From UBA7803 sp041608775 (lineage in GTDB: Bacteria; Pseudomonadota; Gammaproteobacteria; Pseudomonadales; Azotimanducaceae): DNA of 31,404 nt. The notes beneath the pieces were generated by a model. The model was not told the origin of the DNA, did not search any database, and saw nothing but the letters and a program-made list of their open reading frames with translations. Shown here in pieces: positions 1 to 8,400 of this stretch. A program made the position numbers and the translations under genes. How positions within the stretch are numbered: position 1 is the first letter of the stretch; every line of letters begins with the position of its first letter. Where the stretch lies: assembly GCA_041608775.1 (NCBI GenBank), contig JBFISC010000010.1, positions 1 to 31,404 on the forward strand, read 5' to 3'.

Positions 1-1182
1 GCAGGTGACCTTGTTGCCCAGGTATTCCTCGATGCTCGGCAGGTTGAACGCGTCGTCTTCGGACACGAAGCTGATGCTGATGCCCTCCGCGCCGGCGCGT
101 CCGGTCCGACCGATCCGGTGCACGTAGTCCTCGGGGTCTTCCGGCAGGTCGAAGTTGACCACATGGCTCACGCCTTCGACGTGAATGCCGCGACCGGCCA
201 CATCCGTCGCCACCACGTAGGGGATGTCGCCTTCCTTGAAGCGCTGCAGGGTGGACAGGCGCTTGCGTTGGGGGATGTCGCCGGCGAGCCCTTCCACGTT
301 GAGCCCGCGCTTGGACAGGTAGCTGACCAGCCGATGGGTCTGATCCCGGCGATTGGCGAAGATCAGGGCCCGTTCGGGCTTTTCGGTGGAGAGGAAGTTC
401 ACCAGTACCTTGGCCTTTTCCTCCGCGGCGACCAGCCAGAATTCCTGCTCCACGGTGTCCGTGGCGACGGTCTCCGGGGTGATGGATACGTGCTCCGGCT
501 GGAGCGTCCAGGCGGCTGCCAGGCGCATGACGTCATCGTTGAAGGTGGCGCTGAAGAACAGGGTCTGGCGGCTGCGCTTGTGCGGGGTCTGGTAGACGAT
601 GCGGCGCACGTCCGGAATGAAGCCCATGTCCAGCATCCGGTCGGCTTCGTCGATGACCAGCACCTCGACCTGCTTGAGGTTGAGCTGGCGGCGGTTGATG
701 AAGTCGAGCAGCCGTCCCGGGGTGGCGATCAGCAGATCGAGACGGCCCGATTTCACGCGATCGAGCTGCTTCTGAAAATCCATGCCGCCCACCACGCAGC
801 ACACGCCGGCGTCCATGTGTTTTGTTAGATCCAGCGCGTCCGATTCGATCTGCAGGGCCAGTTCCCGGGTCGGCGCCAGCACCAACGCCCTGGGCGTGCC
901 TTTCGGCCGCTCGCGCTGGTCCGGGTTCTCCCAGATCCGGGTGAGAATGGTGATCAGAAACGCCGCTGTCTTTCCCGTGCCGGTCTGCGCCTGACCGGTG
1001 ACGTCGTAATCTGCCAGGCTGAACGGGAGCACGCCGCTCTGGATGGGGGTGCAGTAGCTGAAGCCGAGGTCTGCAATCGCGTGCAGCAGCGGCAGCGGCA
1101 GGGCGAAATCCTGGAAGCGATCCTTGTCGGGATCCTCCGCTACCTCGAAGTCTGAAATCTGCCAGTCGCTCACGTTGTTCAC
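1..1182 (-). CDS. rhlB: DEAD-box ATP-dependent RNA helicase, RhlB-like (3' end beyond window)
   Basis: ATP-dependent RNA helicase of the DEAD-box family. In E. coli, RhlB unwinds RNA for the RNase E degradosome. The minus strand reads open for 394 codons to the window edge. It shows a Q-motif region (about 22-48, RFQDFAL and CTPIQ), Walker A AQTGTGKT (65-72), PTRELA, DEAD (178-181), SAT (211-213) and motif VI HRIGRTGR (355-362). The segment NLPSIEEYLGNKV near the visible end resembles E. coli RhlB NLPAIETYIG, which favours RhlB over RhlE, SrmB or DeaD. The C-terminal tail is missing here. I chose the GTG at 1182 because it overlaps the upstream aminotransferase stop (GTGA); a second in-frame GTG lies at 1173. 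No strong ribosome site favours either. It is the last visible gene of a leftward operon. Confidence 0.87.
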   Translation of the reverse strand, partial: MNNVSDWQISDFEVAEDPDKDRFQDFALPLPLLHAIADLGFSYCTPIQSGVLPFSLADYDVTGQAQTGTGKTAAFLITILTRIWENPDQRERPKGTPRALVLAPTRELALQIESDALDLTKHMDAGVCCVVGGMDFQKQLDRVKSGRLDLLIATPGRLLDFINRRQLNLKQVEVLVIDEADRMLDMGFIPDVRRIVYQTPHKRSRQTLFFSATFNDDVMRLAAAWTLQPEHVSITPETVATDTVEQEFWLVAAEEKAKVLVNFLSTEKPERALIFANRRDQTHRLVSYLSKRGLNVEGLAGDIPQRKRLSTLQRFKEGDIPYVVATDVAGRGIHVEGVSHVVNFDLPEDPEDYVHRIGRTGRAGAEGISISFVSEDDAFNLPSIEEYLGNKVTC

Positions 1183-2471
1183 TTGTCCTTACGCTGCTGA
1201 ATTTCATCCTGCACGCTGGCCAGCTTCACACACAGCACCAGGATCTGCATGGCGACCTTGACGTCGTCCAGCTTGGCGAAGGTGGGGGCGATACGCAGAT
1301 TGCAGTCGTTGGGATCACGGCCGTAGGGGAACGTCGCGCCGGGCGGCGTCAGGCTCAGGCCCACCCCCGCGGCGAGCCCGGCCACTTTGCCGGCGAGGCC
1401 CGGACGGGTATCGAGGGAGACGAAGTAGCCGCCGCGCGGCGTGGTCCAGGTGGCCACGTCGAGATCTCCCAGACCCTGCTGCAGCGCCGCCGCCACGGCA
1501 TCGAACTTGGGCTTGATCAGCGCCGCGTGCCGCTGCATGTGGGCGGCCAGCTTGCCGTCCCCGAGGAAGCGCGCATGGCGCAGCTGGTTGACCTTGTCCG
1601 GCCCGATGCTGAAAGCGCTGAGTCGTTTCTCCAGCGCCCCCAGGACGGTCTCGGTGGCGCTGACGAAGCCGAGGCCGCTGCCGGCATAGGTGATCTTGGA
1701 CGTGGAGCCGAACAGCACCGCGTGGTCGGCGGTGCCGGCGGCGGTCGCCAGTGCCATCAGCGAGGCGAGCTTCGGCGGCGGGAACTCCAGGTCGTGGACC
1801 GTGTAGGCGTTGTCCCAGAGCACCACGAAGTCGTCGGCGGCCGCGCCGCCGGGCAGTCGGGCCAGGCGCTCGACCACGCTGTCGGAGTAGATGCAGCCGC
1901 TGGGGTTGGAGTACTTCGGCACGCACCAGATGCCTTTGATGCTCGCGTCTTCGCGCGCCAGGGCTTCCACCCGGTCCATGTCGGGCCCGTCGTCGGTCAT
2001 TGGAACGCTGACCAGCGCCACGCCCAGGGACTCGGTGAGGGTGAAGTGACGGTCGTACCCCGGCACCGGGGCCAGCAGTTTGGGCGACGGGGTCCGGCTC
2101 CAGCGCCGCTCGTCACCCCACAGGCCGAAGCGCAACGCCGTATCGGCGGCCAGATGCATGAGGGTCAGGCTCGAGTTTCCCCAGCAGATCACCTGCTGCG
2201 GCTCGACGTCGAGCAGCTCGGCGCCCAGCGCCCGCGCCTCCGGCAGCCCGCGCAGACCGCCGTAGTTGCGGCTGTCGGTGCCGTCGGCGGCCAGGAAATC
2301 GCCGGCCAGCACGGTCTCCATGGGGTCGGACAACGCCAGCTGGTCGGGCGCCGGCTTGCCGCGGGTGAGGTCCAGCTTGATACGGTTGCCCCTGGCCAGC
2401 TCCAGGTCGGCGGTCAACGTGGCTTCGAGGTCTTGGAGATGCTGGAGCTCCAGCTCGGTCAGCTTGGTCAT
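1179..2471 (-). CDS. aspT: Aspartate aminotransferase, subgroup Ic (PLP-dependent)
   Basis: Fold-type I PLP aminotransferase that should interconvert aspartate and 2-oxoglutarate with oxaloacetate and glutamate in the cytosol. The 430-residue protein follows the architecture of Corynebacterium glutamicum AspT throughout, as I recall that sequence: KLDLTRGKP (32-40), DGTDSRNYGGL (63-73), PVPGYDRHF (135-143), NP of the PLP site (189-190), WDNAY (219-223), the Schiff-base lysine in STSKIT (Lys259) and the carboxylate-binding Arg393 in NLRIAPT. This subgroup differs from E. coli AspC. The ATG overlaps the argC stop by one base (TGATG) and the stop overlaps the helicase start, so it is translationally coupled on both sides. 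Specificity for aspartate is inferred from the subgroup. Confidence 0.9.
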   Translation of the reverse strand: MTKLTELELQHLQDLEATLTADLELARGNRIKLDLTRGKPAPDQLALSDPMETVLAGDFLAADGTDSRNYGGLRGLPEARALGAELLDVEPQQVICWGNSSLTLMHLAADTALRFGLWGDERRWSRTPSPKLLAPVPGYDRHFTLTESLGVALVSVPMTDDGPDMDRVEALAREDASIKGIWCVPKYSNPSGCIYSDSVVERLARLPGGAAADDFVVLWDNAYTVHDLEFPPPKLASLMALATAAGTADHAVLFGSTSKITYAGSGLGFVSATETVLGALEKRLSAFSIGPDKVNQLRHARFLGDGKLAAHMQRHAALIKPKFDAVAAALQQGLGDLDVATWTTPRGGYFVSLDTRPGLAGKVAGLAAGVGLSLTPPGATFPYGRDPNDCNLRIAPTFAKLDDVKVAMQILVLCVKLASVQDEIQQRKDK

Positions 2472-3415
2472 CAGTTCAATCCGGTGGTTTCGTCCACGCC
2501 GATCATCAGGTTGAGATTCTGCACGGCGGCGCCCGACGCCCCTTTGCCGAGATTGTCGTAGCGGGCCACCAGCAGCAGCTGCCGGTCGTGTCCGAACACC
2601 ATCAGCTCGATGCGGTTGCTCTGATTGCAGGCCGTGGGGCTCAGAAAACCCGCTTCCACCGCCTTGGCCGCCCCGGCGGGGAGCACGTCGATGAACGGCT
2701 CGTCGCGATAGCGCTCGGCGAGCAGCGCCTGCACCTCTTCGGGTCGCGGGCTGCCGGTCAGCTCCGACGTGAACAGCGGCACCTGCACCAGCATGCCCTG
2801 GTAGAAGTCGCCGACGATGGGCGCGAACAGCGGTGGCTGGGTGCAGCCGGAGTAGCGGTGCATCTCAGGCACGTGCTTGTGCGCCAGGCCGAGGGCGTAG
2901 GGTCGGGTGCTGCAGCGCTCGCGGGTTTCCGCGTCGAAACCCTGGTAGGTCTCGATGAGGCTGCGGCCACCGCCGGAATAACCGGAAATGGCGTGAATTC
3001 TCAGCGGCAGATCCTTCGGCAGCGTGCCGCTGTCGATGAGCGGCCGGGTCAGGAGTATGAAACCCTGCGGGTAGCAGCCGGGGTTGGACACCCGCGCTGC
3101 GCTGGCGATGCGCTCGCGGGCACCGGCGTCGAGCTCCGGCAGGCCGTAAACCCAGTCCGAGTCGACCCGGTAGGCGCTGCTGGCATCGAGAATGCGGCAA
3201 CCGTCGCCGGCCAGCGCCACCGCCTCGCGGGCGGCATCGTCCGGCAGGCAGAGGATGGCGACGTCCGCTTGCTCCAGCAGGCGGGCGCGGGCCGCGCTGT
3301 CTTTGCGGGCCCGTTCGTCGATGCGGAGCAGGGTCAGGTCCTTGCGGGCGCGCACGCGCTCGGCGATCTGCAGCCCGGTGGTACCGGCTTCTCCGTCGAT
3401 GAAAACTTTCGTCAA
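2471..3415 (-). CDS. argC: N-acetyl-gamma-glutamyl-phosphate reductase, type 2 (ArgC)
   Basis: Catalyses NADPH-dependent reduction of N-acetyl-gamma-glutamyl phosphate in arginine biosynthesis. The reading frame stays open upstream, but homology starts at a TTG (3415) giving LTKVFIDGEAGTTGLQI, so the product is 314 residues, the usual length of short type 2 ArgC. The nucleotide-binding loop GEAGTTG is at 8-14. The catalytic Cys114 sits in NPGCYPQG, a glycine-rich SGYSGGG follows, and HKHVPEM (179-185) carries the catalytic-histidine region. A weak GAAG lies upstream of the TTG, and no ATG or GTG fits. It is followed with a one-base overlap by the aminotransferase; 55 bp separate it from the membrane-protein gene upstream. 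No other arg gene is in the window. Confidence 0.92.
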   Translation of the reverse strand: MTKVFIDGEAGTTGLQIAERVRARKDLTLLRIDERARKDSAARARLLEQADVAILCLPDDAAREAVALAGDGCRILDASSAYRVDSDWVYGLPELDAGARERIASAARVSNPGCYPQGFILLTRPLIDSGTLPKDLPLRIHAISGYSGGGRSLIETYQGFDAETRERCSTRPYALGLAHKHVPEMHRYSGCTQPPLFAPIVGDFYQGMLVQVPLFTSELTGSPRPEEVQALLAERYRDEPFIDVLPAGAAKAVEAGFLSPTACNQSNRIELMVFGHDRQLLLVARYDNLGKGASGAAVQNLNLMIGVDETTGLN

Positions 3416-3470
3416 GTCAGGGCTTCGTTCACAGGAGGCGCGGCATTTTAGAGTGCTGAGCCGCAGTTTT

Positions 3471-4358
3471 CTATGAGTTCCGCGGGCGCTCCCAGGACCA
3501 GCGCCACAGCCACAGGAATGCCCAGTAGGCGAGCAGCAGGGTGGCAACGGGGACCAGCACGGTCTGCACCGTGAACAGCACGATGAGATCGATCAGCGCT
3601 TCGATGGCGGTTTCCACCCGCTCGCGCAGCGCGCTGAGCTGGGCGCGGACGTCGAGCGCCTGCCGCTGATCATCGATGAATTCGCCCAGGCGCTGCAGCA
3701 CCGACAGCTCGCCGTCGGGGGCCTGCGACGGATCGGGCGGGTTTTCCCGCAGCGCTTCGATGTGCGCCTGGGTGACTTCGATCCGCACCAGCGACTGCTG
3801 CTGACGTTCGGCCAGCACGGCCCGGTCGGTCCAGCCGGTGGCGAGGGCGGTTAGGGCAAACAGGAAGCGCAGGAATATCAGCAGGGTGACCACGCGGAGC
3901 AGGGTGACCCGGACTGCCCCGGCACCCGGCCACCAGAGCGCCAGCAGATAGACGACCACACCTGCGGACAGCACCCCGTTGACCCAGGGATTGACCACCA
4001 CCTCCGCGAGCAGCATCTGCGTGCCCAGGGACACGCAGGCGAGAAGCGCGAGCCAGGAGAAGCTCTCCACCAGGTCGTTCAGCGGGTCGAGCGCCTCCCC
4101 GACGCTGAGGGTCACCCCGACCCCTACGGGCTGCACGGCGAGTTCGGTTCCCTGGGCCACGGAAATCACGCCGTTCAGCGCGCGCGCCACCGCGAAGGTG
4201 GCGAGGGCGCGCTTCAGGGTGTCGCCGCTGCTGCCGAGGGCGGCAGCGTCGAGGACCTGGGACCAGGACAGCGCCACCACGCCCGCCAGCAGGAGGGTGG
4301 CCAGGGCGCGGCGCACGATGCCCCGGGAACGTCCCGGCGGCTGCCGGAATTCACTCAA
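3471..4358 (-). CDS. Predicted integral membrane protein with a central helical segment, function unknown
   Basis: I do not recognise a named family. The 295-residue protein starts at a TTG preceded by AGAAGG at good spacing and overlaps the upstream gene's stop by 8 bp, so the two are probably coupled. An N-terminal hydrophobic helix (about 17-34) may be a signal anchor. Hydrophobic segments follow near 98-118, 124-145 and 149-172, and a last one near 255-288 rich in Trp and Leu ends in basic WERPRNS. Between about 178 and 250 lies a polar, Gln/Glu/Arg-rich helical stretch (ERQQQSLVRIEV onward) that could form a coiled coil. It resembles a multipass inner-membrane protein with a soluble helical domain. 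Role unknown; the argC-side neighbours give no functional hint. Confidence 0.7.
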   Translation of the reverse strand: MSEFRQPPGRSRGIVRRALATLLLAGVVALSWSQVLDAAALGSSGDTLKRALATFAVARALNGVISVAQGTELAVQPVGVGVTLSVGEALDPLNDLVESFSWLALLACVSLGTQMLLAEVVVNPWVNGVLSAGVVVYLLALWWPGAGAVRVTLLRVVTLLIFLRFLFALTALATGWTDRAVLAERQQQSLVRIEVTQAHIEALRENPPDPSQAPDGELSVLQRLGEFIDDQRQALDVRAQLSALRERVETAIEALIDLIVLFTVQTVLVPVATLLLAYWAFLWLWRWSWERPRNS

Positions 4359-4938
4359 TGCCGGCCTTCTGCCAGGCGACGAACAGGCTCTCGAGCTTCT
4401 CGTGGATGACGCTGGTGAGCGAGCTGCGGTCGAGGTCCGAGATCTTCTCCAGGATCTTCGGCTTCAGCCGGTGCAGGTGCAGCACCGGCCAGGCTTCCTC
4501 GAACTCCCGCAGATCACCCTTGGCGAGCACCGGCAGGAACTGATCGTCCGCGGGTCGGTGCTTCATGATCGCCTGGATTCCGGCCTGGAAAGGCACCTGG
4601 CGCTCGCCAAGGCTGCGATCCTCCCGCACGTTGGCGAGATAGAGACCCTGACGGCCCACCATCTCACCCGGAATGATGTACAGACCGGTGGAAACCACGG
4701 CGTCCGTCTGGATGTTGAAGAAGGTGTCGTGGAATGCCATCGGGTCCGGCAGGATCACCAGTTTCCGCTGCCATTCCTGTGGAAAGAACATGCGGTAATT
4801 GGTGTAGAGCTGCTCGACCGACGGGGAGTACACACACATGGTCGATTCGAACTGCTGGACGAATTCCATCGCCCGGTCGCGGTCGCTGAATTCAGCCAGG
4901 TCCCAGGCGAGATCGGGGTTTTCGGGCAGACTCGACAT
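4351..4938 (-). CDS. Conserved-looking soluble protein of unknown function
   Basis: A 195-residue acidic/neutral protein with no signal peptide or membrane segment and no family I recognise. It begins with an ATG at 4938 (MSSLPENPDLAWDLAEFSD). It contains aromatic-rich segments such as YTNYRMFFPQEW and MAFHDTFFNIQTDAV, and a mixed helical C-terminus ending WQKAGIE. Codon use and composition match the neighbouring housekeeping genes, and the frame has no internal stop, so a real gene is likely. It overlaps the downstream membrane-protein gene by 8 bp and is the first visible gene of this leftward group; 41 bp separate it from the DUF1295 gene upstream, which lies on the same strand. Coupling suggests it acts with the membrane protein, but this is inference. 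Confidence 0.72.
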   Translation of the reverse strand: MSSLPENPDLAWDLAEFSDRDRAMEFVQQFESTMCVYSPSVEQLYTNYRMFFPQEWQRKLVILPDPMAFHDTFFNIQTDAVVSTGLYIIPGEMVGRQGLYLANVREDRSLGERQVPFQAGIQAIMKHRPADDQFLPVLAKGDLREFEEAWPVLHLHRLKPKILEKISDLDRSSLTSVIHEKLESLFVAWQKAGIE

Positions 4939-4979
4939 CCGCTCGGACTCGTCGATGCGTTACGGATGATTGTAGTGCA

Positions 4980-5771
4980 TCAATCCGGGGAGGAGAGACT
5001 GGGGAAGAACTTCGGGGTATTTGTTATGTAGGCTGCGTATTTCGGGTGGCGGCGCTTCATGTCCTCCTCGAGGATGTCGTTCGACAGGCCGACGAAGAAT
5101 ACGGTCATCACCGCTGGGCCGATAAGTGCCCACCAGGTCGCGGGCGCCACGGCCACCAGACCCAGGCCCCACCACTGCAGCGCGTCGCCGAAGTAGTTGG
5201 GATGCCGCGACCGGCCCCAAAGGCCGCTGTCGAGAATGCGGCCGTCGTTGTCGGGACTGGCTTTGAACCGGGTCAGTTGGACATCGGCCACCAGCTCGAA
5301 GAGAAACCCGGTGACCCACACCACGACGCCGAGCAGGTTCAGCAGGTTGAGCGGTTCCGGCCGCACGAAGGCGGCCACCAGCGGGGTTGCCACCAGGGCG
5401 GCGATGCCGGCCTGCAGCAGGAACACCCGGTAGTAGCTGATCAGCCACCAGTTGTCGCCGCCGCCCTCGCGCCAGCGCTGGTAGCGCTTGTCTTCGCCGT
5501 GGCCGAGGTTGCGGGCCACCAGGTGGGAAGCCAGACGCAGGCCCCAGATCGTCACCAGCAGGGTGACGAGATAAGGCTTCGGCTGCAGCTCTCCCGACGC
5601 CGGCAGGAGCACCCAGGCGACGGCGACGAACAGGGGCCCCCAGAACAGGTCGATGATGCTCGCGTTCCGCAGCGGCACGCTGACCGCCCAGATCGCGCTG
5701 ACCATCGTCAGCAGGACCAGCAAGGTCAGCCCGTAGGCTTCGAAGAACCCCATGCCGGCGGCGCTGTTCAT
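4980..5771 (-). CDS. DUF1295 family membrane protein (steroid 5-alpha-reductase-like fold)
   Basis: Polytopic inner-membrane protein of the DUF1295 family, related to steroid 5-alpha-reductases and isoprenylcysteine methyltransferases; the bacterial substrate is generally unknown. The 263-residue sequence has hydrophobic helices around 11-31, 38-58, 65-83, 113-135, 143-163 and 198-228. The family signature LWGRSRHPNYFGDALQWWGL (184-203) is intact, as are the cofactor-side elements RYQRWREGGG (97-105) and the C-terminal HPKYAAYITNTPKFFP. The ATG at 5771 overlaps the hydrolase stop by 4 bp (ATGA), so the two are coupled. An open frame continues far upstream, but that part is antiparallel reading of the hydrolase gene and is not coding. 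NADPH dependence is inferred from the fold. Confidence 0.87.
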   Translation of the reverse strand: MNSAAGMGFFEAYGLTLLVLLTMVSAIWAVSVPLRNASIIDLFWGPLFVAVAWVLLPASGELQPKPYLVTLLVTIWGLRLASHLVARNLGHGEDKRYQRWREGGGDNWWLISYYRVFLLQAGIAALVATPLVAAFVRPEPLNLLNLLGVVVWVTGFLFELVADVQLTRFKASPDNDGRILDSGLWGRSRHPNYFGDALQWWGLGLVAVAPATWWALIGPAVMTVFFVGLSNDILEEDMKRRHPKYAAYITNTPKFFPSLSSPD

Positions 5772-6427
5772 GAGCCGGTGACGCGGTTGAGCCAGCGGCC
5801 GATGTCGTCGACCTCTTCCTGGCACACCTGATGGCCCATTCCGTACTCGTGCCACTCGACCTGATAGCCGAGCTTCAGCAGCGCTTCGCGGGACGTGATC
5901 GCCCGGGTGATGGGGATCATCGGGTCGGCCTGGCCGTGGGCCATGAAGATCGGGACGTCGACGCTGGCGAGGCTGACCTCGTCGGTGAGGTGCTCGTGAT
6001 CGTGAACGTAGGTGGACAGCGCCATGATGCCGGCGAGCCGCGTCGGGTGGCGCAGCCCGAGATGCAGGGCGATCACGCCTCCCTGGGAGAACCCCGCCAG
6101 CACGATGCGGTGGGCTGGAACGCCGCGTTCGATCTCTCGTGCCACCAGCGCCTCGATGGCGGCCGCGGAGGCCCGGATGTCCTCGGTGCCGGACAACGGC
6201 GCGCCCGGGTCGATGTCGTACCACGCCCGCATCTCCATGCCGGCATTGATGGTCACGGGACGGACGGGCGCGTTGGGGAAGACGAACCGGATCGGGTTGT
6301 CGAGGTTCAGCATGGGCACGATGGGCTCGAAGTCGCCGGCATCGGCACCGAGGCCGTGGAGCCAGATCACGCTGGCAGCGGCCGGCCGTGGCGGCTCGAT
6401 CTCCAGGCATTCGAGAAGCTGGCTCAT
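5768..6427 (-). CDS. Alpha/beta hydrolase, phospholipase/carboxylesterase family
   Basis: Cytosolic serine hydrolase of the carboxylesterase/acyl-protein-thioesterase type (Abhydrolase_2). From the ATG at 6427 it has 219 residues, the normal family size. IWLHGLGADAGDF (about 21-33) forms the oxyanion-hole region. The nucleophile Ser114 lies in GFSQGG, and Asp168 (GQADPMI) and His199 (GMGHQV) complete the triad. The frame remains open 19 codons upstream to 6484, but that extension is Pro/Glu-rich and homology begins at MSQLLECLEIE, so the shorter start is preferred; no strong ribosome site decides it. It is followed by the coupled DUF1295 gene and is divergent from the ABC transporter across 131 bp. 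Substrate (short esters or lysophospholipid) cannot be told from sequence. Confidence 0.9.
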   Translation of the reverse strand: MSQLLECLEIEPPRPAAASVIWLHGLGADAGDFEPIVPMLNLDNPIRFVFPNAPVRPVTINAGMEMRAWYDIDPGAPLSGTEDIRASAAAIEALVAREIERGVPAHRIVLAGFSQGGVIALHLGLRHPTRLAGIMALSTYVHDHEHLTDEVSLASVDVPIFMAHGQADPMIPITRAITSREALLKLGYQVEWHEYGMGHQVCQEEVDDIGRWLNRVTGS

Positions 6428-6546
6428 GTTCGGCTCGCGTGGCGGAGGTGGCTCGAGTTCAGCAACATCACGACGGGATTGCAACGTGCCGGCGTGCTGC
6501 AGGGGCGTCGCGACAGATTCAGATGGGAGCTCACCACGCGGCGTGT

Positions 6547-6552
6547 GATAAT
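6547..6552 (+). promoter_or_regulatory. Candidate extended -10 element of the ABC transporter gene
   Basis: The hexamer GATAAT is preceded by TG one base upstream (TGTGATAAT), an extended -10 arrangement. No good -35 hexamer is visible 16-18 bp upstream. Transcription would begin about 7 bp downstream, essentially at the ATG at 6559, so the message could be leaderless; no Shine-Dalgarno sequence precedes this ATG. This is a motif match only. Confidence 0.35.
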
Positions 6553-6558
6553 GCCGTG

Positions 6559-8367
6559 ATGGATGACGGACTCAATCGCACGCCGTCGCGCGATATCAGC
6601 AACCTCAAGCCCGCGTTCAAGTTCCTGCGGCCGTACCTGCCGCAGGTGCTGTTCGCCAGCGTTGCGCTGATCATCACCGCCGGAGTAACGCTGTCCATCG
6701 GGCAGGGCATGCGGCTGGTGATCGATCAGGGTCTGGGGGAAGGCTCGTCGGATGTTCTGGTGCAGACCATCGGCCTGTTTGCCGTGCTGATGGTGCTGCT
6801 CACCCTGGGTACGTTCATGCGCTTCTACTTCGTCAGCTGGGTCGGCGAGCGGGTCAGCGCCGATATCCGCCGTGCGGTTTTCGATCACATCATCCGCCTG
6901 CACCCCGGATTCTTCGAGGTCAATCAGCCTACCGAAATCCAATCGAGGATCACCACGGATACCACGCTGCTGCAGACCGTCATCGGCTCGTCCGTGTCCA
7001 TCGCGCTGCGCAACGTGCTGATGTTTCTCGGCGGGCTGGTTCTGCTGTTCGTCACCAACGCCAAGCTGTCGCTGGTGGTGGTGGCCAGCGTGCCGTTCGT
7101 GGTGGCGCCCGTCGTGCTGTTCGGGCGCCGGGTACGCTCGCTGTCGCGACGCAGCCAGGACACTCTGGCCGAGGTCGGCAGCTACGCCGGCGAGTCCCTG
7201 CGGCACATCAAGGTGGTGCAGGCCTTCAACCACCAGGACGTGGACGAGGCGATCTTCGGGCGCCGGGTGGAAGGCGCGTTCGCGGTGGGGGTGCGGCGGA
7301 TCCGCCAGCGGGCCCTGCTGATCGCGCTGGTCATGCTGCTGGTCATGGCGGCGATCGCAACCATGCTCTGGGTGGGTGGCAGCGATGTCCTGTCCGGGCG
7401 GATCTCGGCCGGTGAGCTGGCGGCCTTCATCTTCTACGCCTTCATCGTGGCCGGCAGCGTCGGCGCCATCAGCGAGGTCTACAGCGATCTGCAGCGCGCC
7501 GCCGGCGCGACCGAGCGACTCATGGAGCTGCTGGAATCGCCGTCGGCGTTGCCGGAGCCGCAACACCCGACGCCGCTGCCGGCGGGAGCCGGCGGCAGGC
7601 TGGAACTCATCGACGTGGTCTTCCGCTACCCGCTGCGCCCGACGGTCACCGTGCTGGATCGCGTCAGCTTTGCCGTGGCGCCGGGTGAGATGGTGGCCAT
7701 CGTCGGCCCCTCCGGCGCGGGCAAGAGCACCCTGTTCGATCTGATGCAGCGCTTCTACGACCCGGTGGAGGGCAGCGTTCGCCTGGACGGCGTGGACCTC
7801 AGGGACGTGTCGCTGGCAGAGCTGCGCCGGTGCATCGGCTACGTTCCTCAGGAGCCGGTGATGTTCGCCGGCAGCGTTGGCGACAACCTGCGCTACGGGC
7901 TGCCGGATGCGAGCGAGGAGGCGGTGTTCGAAGCGCTGCGTCTGGCCCACGCGGACACCTTCGTGCGGGCGCTGCCTGGGGGTCTGGAGACCCACGTGGG
8001 GGAAGGCGGCAGCGGGCTGTCCGGAGGCCAGAAGCAGCGTCTGGCCATCGCCAGGGCGCTGCTGCCGCAACCGCGTCTGCTCCTCCTCGACGAGGCCACA
8101 AGCGCCCTGGATGCGGAATCCGAGCAGCGGATCCGCGACAGCATCCAGGCTCTCAAGGGTCGTTGCAGCATCGTCGCCATTGCTCATCGGCTGTCGACCG
8201 TGCGTCAGGCGGACCGCATTCTGGTGCTCGATGAAGGGCGCCTCGTTGCCAGCGGCGATCACGACGCGCTGCTGCAATCCAGCGACCTTTACGCGCGCTT
8301 CGCGCGCATTCAGTTCTCGGCGGATGGTGCCGAGCCGCAATTTCCTTGCGTCGCCAAAGGCCGGTAA
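6559..8367 (+). CDS. ABC exporter half-transporter (fused membrane and ATPase domains)
   Basis: Type IV (MsbA-like) exporter half-transporter that would act as a homodimer in the inner membrane. From the ATG at 6559 it has 602 residues. The transmembrane domain spans about 20-310 with helices near 28-50, 66-90, 145-165, 170-190, 252-272 and 285-305. The ATPase domain contains Walker A GPSGAGKST (383-391), Q-loop VPQEP, signature LSGGQ (487-491), Walker B LLLLDEATSALD (507-518) and the H-loop His543 in IAHRLST. All key residues are present. Translation could extend to 6388, but the extra 57 residues lie in the divergent promoter region and read as non-coding. Lipid, LPS precursor or drug export are all possible; nothing nearby identifies the substrate. 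Confidence 0.92.
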   Translation: MDDGLNRTPSRDISNLKPAFKFLRPYLPQVLFASVALIITAGVTLSIGQGMRLVIDQGLGEGSSDVLVQTIGLFAVLMVLLTLGTFMRFYFVSWVGERVSADIRRAVFDHIIRLHPGFFEVNQPTEIQSRITTDTTLLQTVIGSSVSIALRNVLMFLGGLVLLFVTNAKLSLVVVASVPFVVAPVVLFGRRVRSLSRRSQDTLAEVGSYAGESLRHIKVVQAFNHQDVDEAIFGRRVEGAFAVGVRRIRQRALLIALVMLLVMAAIATMLWVGGSDVLSGRISAGELAAFIFYAFIVAGSVGAISEVYSDLQRAAGATERLMELLESPSALPEPQHPTPLPAGAGGRLELIDVVFRYPLRPTVTVLDRVSFAVAPGEMVAIVGPSGAGKSTLFDLMQRFYDPVEGSVRLDGVDLRDVSLAELRRCIGYVPQEPVMFAGSVGDNLRYGLPDASEEAVFEALRLAHADTFVRALPGGLETHVGEGGSGLSGGQKQRLAIARALLPQPRLLLLDEATSALDAESEQRIRDSIQALKGRCSIVAIAHRLSTVRQADRILVLDEGRLVASGDHDALLQSSDLYARFARIQFSADGAEPQFPCVAKGR

Positions 8368-8400
8368 ACTCGGCCGTTCCACGGAATTCAGGGGGAAGAG

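Noticed and set aside
5825..6410. Upstream extension of the DUF1295 frame giving a 476-residue protein
   Set aside because: The extension reads the hydrolase gene out of frame; the ATG at 5771 overlapping the hydrolase stop is the natural start.
8357..8374. Hairpin GGCCG/CGGCC after the ABC transporter stop
   Set aside because: Short stem and no T run; not supported as a terminator.
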